Below are positions 7,830 to 13,108 of a stretch of DNA of 13,108 bases, in pieces. Source of the stretch: Roseibacillus sp. GTDB lineage: Bacteria; Verrucomicrobiota; Verrucomicrobiae; Verrucomicrobiales; Akkermansiaceae. Below the pieces are notes generated by a model. The model made no database searches. It worked only from the letters and a program-made list of their open reading frames with translations, and had not been told where the DNA came from. Both the position numbers and the translations under genes were made by a program. The stretch covers positions 33,140-46,247 of the forward strand of contig PBNG01000061.1 in the NCBI GenBank assembly GCA_002723015.1, written 5' to 3'. Position 1 is the stretch's first letter, and every line of letters begins with the position of its first letter.

Positions 7830-9266
7830 GTGACCGCTTCTGTATCTGTGAATATTGTCAGTTGGTCCCTTGCCTGCACCTTTTGGATTGCCTTTATCTT
7901 TCCGGAAGTCCGAGGTCAGGAGGAAGTTCCATCGCTCTCGACCGAGCAGCGTTCCGAAACCGTTGGCCAGGACCCGGAGCCGCCGACAGTGATTGACCTC
8001 CCCGTGGAGAGGGATTCTCGCACAAAGGCTGAGAGGACCGAGAGTGAGTCGCGCCAGTTCGTTGTCTATGGCGGAAACTTCTCGACTCGCGCAGCGCTGG
8101 CCTCTCTTGCTGAAAAGATGCGAGCGGCTCTTGGAAGGGCGATTGGGCGAGGAGATAATGAATGGGAACATCCGATCGTGATAAAGTTGCGCGATAAGGA
8201 TGGCCCAATCAAAACGGCCTATTACGAGGTGCCCGGGGGATACAGAATGCAGATCGAGATCTCTCTTGCCCGTGGTAAGCCTGCCGGGTTGGAGGGAGCT
8301 CTTCTGGAGCTTCTGCTGGTTGAATATGGACTCAGGGGCCGGGTTGGCGAGGCGGTAGAGTCGGTAGGTGTTCCCCTGTGGCTCGTCGAGGGAATGCGGG
8401 AGAGTTTCCGTTGGAGAGACGGTATGCGTGAGCATGCCATGTATCAGGCGCTCTTTGAAAAGAACGAGCTATATCCAGTGGACAGGATCCTGCAGGTCAG
8501 GCGCCGCAATGACATGGACCCTATTTCGAAAGCTGCTTTCCAGACGTCCTCCGGGGCTCTGGTCATGTCGCTTTTGGAGCAGGAAGGCGGCCAGGAGTCG
8601 ATGCGTTCGATGCTGAGTGAGCTACCAACGTTCGAGGGTGATGAAGTCGCTTTATTGCGGAAGCATTTCCCCGGGATGAATCTGGGGCCCGAGAGTCTCT
8701 CAAAGTGGTGGGCGCTGCAACTGGCACAGATGGCAGAAAAACCGTTTCCCTATGTGCTCACCATCGTTGAAACAGAGAGGCAGCTCGGGGAGCTCCTGAT
8801 GGTGCGCTTTAAAGAATCTTCCGGAAGCCTGATTGCGGTAGGAGCGCGGGATTTCCGGGACCTTCTAGCGCTTCCTGCGAGCGAGAGGAAGGCCTGCATT
8901 CTCCCCGCTGTTGAGAGAATTCGTGAGTTTTTTTACCGGGCTTTTCCGGCCCACCGCCCAGTTCTTCAGGAATATCTTCTGATTCTGGACGATATCGCTT
9001 CCGACAAGGATGATCGCATAACACAACGGCTTCAGGATCTCCAGAATGAGCGAGATCGTCTCCTTGCACTGGGTAAGCGAACACGGGATTATCTGGAGTG
9101 GTATCGAATTACCAGCTCGGAGGAGTTGAGCGGCGAGTTCGATAGTTTTATTGAATTGAAGCAACGCTTGGAGGCCGTGTCTGGGAAAAATGAGGGTCCG
9201 ATTGGTGTTTATATGGACTCGATGCAGCGCCTTTTCTCTGAGGAGGGTGAACTCCGGAGGCCCTGA
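7830..9266 (+). CDS. Secreted peptidase-MA-like protein lacking the HExxH motif (unknown function)
   Basis: The 478-aa protein is numbered from GTG 7830. A signal-peptide-like segment (about 5-29, NIVSWSLACTFWIAFIFPEVRG) is followed by QEE, then a Pro/Glu-rich linker to about residue 70. Residues about 75-200 look like a gluzincin/peptidase-MA arrangement: an N-terminal region with VIKLRD, a helix where HExxH is expected (GALLELLLVEYGLR, 156-169), and GVPLWLVEGMRES (180-192), which corresponds to the family's 'P-x-WLxEG' with the third zinc ligand Glu (E187). Both histidines are missing, so it is probably not an active zinc peptidase. The C-terminal half is helical, including a coiled-coil-like stretch near 410-440 (ITQRLQDLQNERDRLLALGK). 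It sits 109 nt after the anchored unknown protein and converges on the glycosyltransferase. The family assignment rests on pattern only. Confidence 0.8.
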   Translation: MTASVSVNIVSWSLACTFWIAFIFPEVRGQEEVPSLSTEQRSETVGQDPEPPTVIDLPVERDSRTKAERTESESRQFVVYGGNFSTRAALASLAEKMRAALGRAIGRGDNEWEHPIVIKLRDKDGPIKTAYYEVPGGYRMQIEISLARGKPAGLEGALLELLLVEYGLRGRVGEAVESVGVPLWLVEGMRESFRWRDGMREHAMYQALFEKNELYPVDRILQVRRRNDMDPISKAAFQTSSGALVMSLLEQEGGQESMRSMLSELPTFEGDEVALLRKHFPGMNLGPESLSKWWALQLAQMAEKPFPYVLTIVETERQLGELLMVRFKESSGSLIAVGARDFRDLLALPASERKACILPAVERIREFFYRAFPAHRPVLQEYLLILDDIASDKDDRITQRLQDLQNERDRLLALGKRTRDYLEWYRITSSEELSGEFDSFIELKQRLEAVSGKNEGPIGVYMDSMQRLFSEEGELRRP

Positions 9267-9295
9267 GAGAGGATGACCCTTGAGAGGGTATCGAT

Positions 9296-10435
9296 TCACC
9301 CTTCAGTGGAGGAGCGCAGGTTCCTGCGGGCAGTTTTCAGAATAAAAGTTGCCGCATCCCTTGCCGCATCGGGCCGGGAGTAAAGAGAGAGGCTTTCTTT
9401 CTGCTGGCGCCACTTGGTGGCCTGATCGGTGAGCATTTCATCCAGTGCCCGGGAAAGAGTCGCCTCGTTGTGGGTAAGGGACCCTCCTCCTAGATTGGAA
9501 AGAAGCTCGAGGTTTCCCTCTTCCTGGCCCGGCACCAGATGTCTGATGAGCATGGGGCAGCACGCTGCGAGGGATTCATGGACTGTCGCTCCCCCCGCTT
9601 TTCCAATTACAAGGTGGTGTTCACAGAGCAACTGCGGAACCTTGCGGGTCCATCCTTTAATGAGAACCCTGCCCGGGTAGCGCTCCCTTATCTCGGAGGC
9701 AGAGCGGTAGAGTCGTCGCACGTTTCTTCCAAGAACAAAAGTCAGTTCCGTGGGCCATGGTCTTTCCTCGAGGACAGCCCTGGCAGTCTTACGCATCTCT
9801 GATTTGCTGGGGGTTGGGAAATACAGGATACGGAAAGGAGTAGCGGGGTCGGTTGAAGAAAGAGGTTCAAGGGTGGCCAGAAGTGGGTTTACAGGAAAAC
9901 CCGTATTCACAACTTTGCTCTCTCTGATGTTTTTTGCCAACATGGCTTTCCTAGTCTCTTCATCGGTGACAAGCCAGAAGTCGGTTGGGGCTTTTCGCCA
10001 GGAGGCATTAATTTCAATCGAGTCAGTGACGATGGTGATCACAGGCCGTGGGCGTCCTCCGTCTTTAACATAGTGCTCAAAAAAGTAGGCATACAGTGGA
10101 AACGTGGAGACAATAATATCCGGGTTGAACGTGTTTACCTGAAGAGCAAAGGCCTGCTGGAGCTTGCGTCTGAAGGGGAATTTCTGCTGTGAAAAGTCCC
10201 TCTGCTCTACACTGTCGTAGATCCACTCCCATGTGCGTGGGAGATAAGTGGTGATAAACCGGTAGGTTTTGCGCAGGAAATTATTAAATCGCGGGGTGGC
10301 CTCTGCAGAGGGATCAATAATGAGGGATTCAGCCTGACCGTCTAAGGCCATCGCGATTCCGCGGGCAGCGGTGTTGTGGCCATCGCCGAAGCCAGCCGTT
10401 GCAATAAGCACGCGGACTGGGCGGGAAAGGCTCAT
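9296..10435 (-). CDS. GT28-type glycosyltransferase, MGDG synthase / diacylglycerol glucosyltransferase-like
   Basis: This 379-aa cytoplasmic or peripheral membrane enzyme starts with RVLIATAGFGDGHNTAARGI (8-27), the acceptor-side GxGHxxAA motif of the MGDG synthase N-terminal domain. The donor-side motif of the C-terminal domain is clear: HLVIGKAGGATVHESLAA (274-291) and HLVPGQEEGN (299-308), corresponding to the family's 'TKPGGLTxxEALA' and 'PIPGQExxN'. Relatives (MGD1, UgtP) transfer galactose or glucose from a UDP-sugar to diacylglycerol, making membrane glycolipids; this is the most likely role. The entry to the second Rossmann fold reads FRILYFPTPSKSEMRK (201-216) where relatives have a Gly-rich loop, an unusual change. 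The start ATG 10435 gives the canonical N-terminus. No Shine-Dalgarno sequence is visible. It is a monocistronic minus-strand gene between two plus-strand blocks. The sugar and the acceptor are unproven. Confidence 0.9.
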   Translation of the reverse strand: MSLSRPVRVLIATAGFGDGHNTAARGIAMALDGQAESLIIDPSAEATPRFNNFLRKTYRFITTYLPRTWEWIYDSVEQRDFSQQKFPFRRKLQQAFALQVNTFNPDIIVSTFPLYAYFFEHYVKDGGRPRPVITIVTDSIEINASWRKAPTDFWLVTDEETRKAMLAKNIRESKVVNTGFPVNPLLATLEPLSSTDPATPFRILYFPTPSKSEMRKTARAVLEERPWPTELTFVLGRNVRRLYRSASEIRERYPGRVLIKGWTRKVPQLLCEHHLVIGKAGGATVHESLAACCPMLIRHLVPGQEEGNLELLSNLGGGSLTHNEATLSRALDEMLTDQATKWRQQKESLSLYSRPDAARDAATFILKTARRNLRSSTEG

Positions 10436-10559
10436 GGACTGTGTTTTAAGACAGGGTGAGGGCTCCGACCAATAATCATATTGTGAATATTTCCCCCGTT
10501 GGGACCAAAGGTCTAGGGTTGTCAGAGGAGACGATTACAAGCACTCTTGAGCTTGATCG
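10436..10559. promoter_or_regulatory. Divergent intergenic region, likely promoters for both neighbours
   Basis: These 124 nt separate the divergent glycosyltransferase and acidic membrane protein genes, so both promoters should lie here. On the minus strand TATGAT (10475-10480) matches a -10 box, but there is no good -35 at 17 nt. On the plus strand TTGTCA (10519-10524) resembles a -35 without a matching -10. AATAATCATATTGTGAATATT is an AT-rich, partly symmetrical tract in the middle. None of these sites is strong enough to call individually. Confidence 0.3.
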
Positions 10560-11642
10560 ATGGCTCAGGGGAACGAACCCGGAAAGCGAGACGAGGATCT
10601 GACTCCAGAGGATTCCTCGCAGGTAGTTCGCTTGCCCGTAGAGGGAAGTGAAACTGAGAATGCTGATGGAATAGCGAGGAAAGCGATTTCGGACAACCCC
10701 TCCATCGCAGGCATGCCATCCGGACAGGAGGTGTTGGAGGACAACGATCTGGAATCAGATTCCGGGGCGGAGGATCTTGGAGTGGGCTGGGATACCGCAG
10801 TCGGGGAGAGCAAAAGGACAATGCCGATGGGATGGGTGGCAGCCATTATTGTCCTCATGCTCCTTCTGGGGGGCTGGGCCTTAGTGACCCTGAGCAAGGG
10901 TGCCGCTCATTTAAGGAACCGGGAAGCTGTTACCGATCTTGAGGATGCAAAGCTCGCGATGGACACGGCATCCGCAGAAAGGTGGCTGGAGCGTCTCGAG
11001 ATGCGGGTAAAGCGTTATTTGCAGGCCCCCTCAATCACCGAAAAGGTGAAATACGTGAGGGATCCTCAACGGGTGCTCCCCCTGATGGAAAGTTATTACC
11101 TCCGTCATACATTGATGCCCGGGACAGTCAGTTCCATTGAGAATATTCGTCCAACGGAGGTGGGTAAAAGGCCTTTCTTTTTCGTAGAAGTAACTGTTGA
11201 AGGAAAAGAAGAGGTAAAGTTTCTGCTCCTGGAGGATTGTGAAGATGGAGAGCTCCGCTTCGACTGGGAGTCAGAGGTGGGCTACCAGCCCATGGAAATT
11301 GCCAGCTACATTGAGACCAAGCCAACGGAGTCGATGGTTTTCCGGGTCTACGCGGAACTGGATTCCTTTTACAGCTATGAGTATGTGGATCAGGGCCGTT
11401 ATCAGGCGTTTAAGCTTACATTCAGGGATGAAGATGAGTTCCTCTTCGGGTATGCGGACCGGAAAAGTGTGGGAGGCCGTGGTTTACTGGCTCTGCTGCA
11501 GGGGAGAGGGAAGGACATCCCTGTATTGCTACGATTACGCTTCTCGCGAGGAACGAAGTCCAGAAGGTCTGTTCTGATTGAGGAGGTCCTCGCAACTTCA
11601 TGGGTCTGGTCTGGTGGAAAAAGGGAGGACGAGGGTCCATGA
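10560..11642 (+). CDS. Acidic single-pass membrane protein of unknown function
   Basis: No family is recognised. In the 360-aa product residues 1-88 form a highly charged, acidic, probably disordered cytoplasmic tail (EDSSQ, LEDNDLESDSGAEDL). One membrane helix follows (about 90-112, MGWVAAIIVLMLLLGGWALV). After it come a helical segment with many charges (AHLRNREAVTDLEDAKLAMD, AERWLERLEMRVKRYL) and a periplasmic alpha/beta domain (about 155-360) rich in aromatic and charged strands (FFFVEVTVEG, KFLLLEDCEDGELRFDW, FRVYAELDSFYSYEYVDQG). The in-frame TGA at 10554 makes ATG 10560 the first possible start; there is no obvious ribosome site. The layout (acidic cytoplasmic tail, one helix, outside domain) would suit a scaffold or envelope-complex subunit, but that is inference. 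It is followed on the same strand by a secreted protein and an AsmA-like gene. Confidence 0.82.
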   Translation: MAQGNEPGKRDEDLTPEDSSQVVRLPVEGSETENADGIARKAISDNPSIAGMPSGQEVLEDNDLESDSGAEDLGVGWDTAVGESKRTMPMGWVAAIIVLMLLLGGWALVTLSKGAAHLRNREAVTDLEDAKLAMDTASAERWLERLEMRVKRYLQAPSITEKVKYVRDPQRVLPLMESYYLRHTLMPGTVSSIENIRPTEVGKRPFFFVEVTVEGKEEVKFLLLEDCEDGELRFDWESEVGYQPMEIASYIETKPTESMVFRVYAELDSFYSYEYVDQGRYQAFKLTFRDEDEFLFGYADRKSVGGRGLLALLQGRGKDIPVLLRLRFSRGTKSRRSVLIEEVLATSWVWSGGKREDEGP

Positions 11643-11747
11643 TCCTTGCGATCAGTCTGGTTGCGGGGGAGGTTCTGTGGTGGTAGATATTTGCATGCCG
11701 ATAGTCTGGTCAGATCCGGTTCGGCCTCCTCGTTAACCAGCCTTAGA

Positions 11748-12467
11748 ATGAAAAAATTAATCCGAACATCAGGCATGACAGTATTGCTGGCTCATGCGCT
11801 TCTTGCTCAGGAAACTGAAGCTCAGGAGGCACCGACGGTTCTGGGTGCTTACCTTGCTCCCGGGGTAGCGGCACGGGGCCAGATAGTTGCGGTCGAGCCG
11901 CCGAAGGAGATTCAGAAGTATGTCGCAAAGGTGGAAGAGGCAGCCCGGGCGGATCCGGAGTGGTTCAAGACCTATTCCAAGATTGCGAAACCTGGCGTCC
12001 CATTGCCTTTTCATGAAAAACTGGGATTAACCAAAGAAGATTATGCAGCCTACAACAAGCTGTGGGATGAGCGGAAGATGGTGCCTAAGAGGGATGGAAA
12101 CGTGGTGGTCCGATTAGAGCAGTCGAAGCCCGGTGAGTGGATGATTCGTGTTTCTGGGAAGGGGGCTGCCCTTTCTCTTTTGCGCTATCAGCAAGGGAAA
12201 GATGTCGTGAAATCACCGAACGGCGAGCTTGTCCGCCTCAAGGATATTAATGCTGATCCCAGGAGCATCCTTGGTAAGTGGACGGGGCATGAGTGGAAAT
12301 TCGAGGAAGAAGACACTCTGGGAAAGACGAAGGAGAATTTTGCTATTGGAACATTGGTGGGGACCAAATGGGGGATTCTGGTCTACAGGCTTCAGTCCAC
12401 TTCTCCGGCAGGAAAGAGTCTCTTTAATCGGAGCATGGTGATCAGATTCCCGATGCCCGGAAAATAG
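11748..12467 (+). CDS. Small secreted protein of unknown function
   Basis: A 239-aa protein starts at ATG 11748 with a signal peptide: MKKLIRTSG, hydrophobic TVLLAHALLA, then QETEAQEAPT. Using the longer upstream reading (from 11646) would add 34 non-hydrophobic residues and hide the signal, so the internal ATG is preferred. The mature part has no domain I can name. It contains a basic/aromatic segment (DPEWFKTYSKIAKPGVPLPFHEKLGLTKEDYAAYNKLWDE, described as two parts: about 68-87 and 88-107) and then a beta-rich half with VVVRLEQSKPGEWMIRVSGK, a lysine-rich strand and WGILVYRLQS near the C-terminus. A periplasmic or lipoprotein-less secreted location is inferred. The gene stops 13 nt before the AsmA-like start, which fits translational coupling or an operon. 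There are 105 nt between it and the upstream membrane protein gene. Confidence 0.78.
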   Translation: MKKLIRTSGMTVLLAHALLAQETEAQEAPTVLGAYLAPGVAARGQIVAVEPPKEIQKYVAKVEEAARADPEWFKTYSKIAKPGVPLPFHEKLGLTKEDYAAYNKLWDERKMVPKRDGNVVVRLEQSKPGEWMIRVSGKGAALSLLRYQQGKDVVKSPNGELVRLKDINADPRSILGKWTGHEWKFEEEDTLGKTKENFAIGTLVGTKWGILVYRLQSTSPAGKSLFNRSMVIRFPMPGK

Positions 12468-12480
12468 CGCCTTTTCCTTT

Positions 12481-13108
12481 TTGAACAAACCTCGGCGAGC
12501 TTCGTTCTGGGATCTGGGCATCCGCTGGTGTGCAGTTCCGCTCCTTTCCCTGGGTCTTGCGTCTCTTCTGGTCTCGAATCTCGCGATGCAGACCCAAGCG
12601 GTCCGGGGTAAACTTGAGAGGAAGCTAGAGAAAAGGAGCGGAGTAGCTTGGACTATTGGCTCTCTTTCGTGGACGCCATGGACGGGGTTGCAGGTGAGGA
12701 ATGTCACCGTTGATGCGCCGAGGATGGGAGATAATCAGGCATCTCGATTTCTTTGTCGCGCTGAACTGGATGTGAAACTGCACTGGAGTTCTCTGCTCAG
12801 GGGAGCATTGGATCTCAGGGAGGTTCGGGTTCGGAAGGGGCAGATAGCGATTCCGATGGAGCTGCTTTTTCTGCTTCCTGTGGATACTGACCAGCCCAAA
12901 TCAGCTGCTTCGGGACCGTCCCCGGATGCGAGCTCCCGGAAGGAGAGAAAAGAGATTCCTCCGACCCTTGTGAAACCAGCTGAGAAAAGCAGTCCGCCGG
13001 CCGGTGAACCAAAGGCTACGTTGGTGATGGCACCGTCTCTCAGGATCGTCATAGATCAGTGTGATCTGCAGGTATACTCTGACAAGGCCCAGGGGAAACC
13101 TGCTGTGA
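12481..13108 (+). CDS. AsmA-like inner-membrane-anchored protein, 5' part (runs off the window)
   Basis: Frame 1 is open from 12442 to the window end with no stop. The only usable start before the membrane segment is TTG 12481, 13 nt after the previous stop; the next ATG (12586) would lose the anchor. The 209 visible residues begin MNKPRRASFWDLGIRWCAVP, with one membrane helix (about 14-36). Then comes an AsmA-type opening: KLERKLEKRSGVAWTIGSLS (44-63), WTPWTGLQVRNVTVDAP (64-80), and a strand-rich part with LDVKLHWSSLLRGALDLREV (96-115) and VRKGQIAIP. A Pro/Lys/Ser-rich disordered insert (about 135-178) follows, and the beta repeats resume at 'LVMAPSLRIVIDQCDLQVYS'. AsmA/TamB/YhdP proteins are periplasmic bridges for phospholipid or outer membrane biogenesis. 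There is no visible Shine-Dalgarno site, and tight spacing suggests co-translation with the secreted protein. Confidence 0.82.
   Translation, partial: MNKPRRASFWDLGIRWCAVPLLSLGLASLLVSNLAMQTQAVRGKLERKLEKRSGVAWTIGSLSWTPWTGLQVRNVTVDAPRMGDNQASRFLCRAELDVKLHWSSLLRGALDLREVRVRKGQIAIPMELLFLLPVDTDQPKSAASGPSPDASSRKERKEIPPTLVKPAEKSSPPAGEPKATLVMAPSLRIVIDQCDLQVYSDKAQGKPAV

Noticed and set aside
7827..8435. A 202-codon antisense open frame across the peptidase-MA-like gene
   Set aside because: It lies fully opposite a convincing coding sequence, has no hydrophobic or domain pattern, and reads as a codon-bias shadow.
9276..9289. ACCCT-TGAG-AGGGT hairpin between convergent genes as a bidirectional terminator
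   Set aside because: The stem is only 5 bp with no T-tract on either side, too weak to call.
11646..11747. N-terminal extension of the small secreted protein
   Set aside because: It is non-hydrophobic, and the MKKLIRT signal peptide at 11748 is a much better N-terminus.
12213..12707. A 164-codon minus-strand open frame across the secreted protein and the AsmA-like start
   Set aside because: It spans the junction of two plus-strand genes with good signals, and its translation is rich in Arg/Pro/Ser without any recognisable motif.
1..13108. CRISPR arrays, tRNA/rRNA genes, insertion sequences, toxin-antitoxin or defence genes
   Set aside because: None was seen on reading both strands; no regularly spaced repeats, cloverleaf-like segments, transposase motifs or nuclease/ATPase defence signatures are evident.

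Overview
The window is a stretch of bacterial chromosome carrying ten protein genes, eight complete and two cut by the window edges. Coding density is high and base composition looks even throughout. I see no RNA gene, insertion sequence, CRISPR array or phage gene. The gene mix suggests a Verrucomicrobiota-type (PVC superphylum) Gram-negative, possibly a marine Opitutae/Puniceicoccales-like lineage. The reasons are a giant secreted CotH–PKD–lamin-tail–TSP3 protein ending in the 'RWDSVPGRSYTLEASSDL'-type C-terminal module common in that phylum, a secreted SASA-type acetylesterase, an AsmA-like protein, and several secreted or anchored proteins of no recognised family. The taxonomic call is inference from protein style only.

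Layout. (1) 1-3000, plus strand: the 3' part of a very large multidomain surface or secreted CotH-kinase-like protein, converging on the next block. (2) 3054 to about 6483, minus strand: a probable two-gene operon, a polytopic membrane sulfatase/LTA-synthase-like transferase followed 43 nt later by a secreted SGNH/SASA carbohydrate esterase. (3) 6608-9266, plus strand: an FmdB-type zinc-ribbon protein, a single-pass membrane protein of unknown function, and a secreted protein that looks like a peptidase-MA (gluzincin) fold without its catalytic HExxH. (4) 9296-10435, minus strand: a GT28-type glycosyltransferase of the MGDG synthase / UDP-glucosyl-diacylglycerol family. (5) 10560-13108, plus strand: an acidic single-pass membrane protein, a small secreted protein and the start of an AsmA-like protein that uses a TTG start and runs off the end.

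How the genes fit together. Nearly all products are predicted to act at or beyond the inner membrane: an anchored headgroup or phosphoglycol transferase, a deacetylase, a glycolipid glycosyltransferase, an AsmA-like envelope/lipid-transport protein, and secreted or anchored unknowns. The window therefore reads as an envelope-biogenesis and surface-modification neighbourhood, not as a defence or mobile island. I found no convincing new self-contained system. The best leads are the HExxH-less peptidase-like protein, the membrane transferase with an odd CTPVS active-site motif, the glycosyltransferase lacking its central glycine loop, and the unknown anchored proteins beside the AsmA-like gene.
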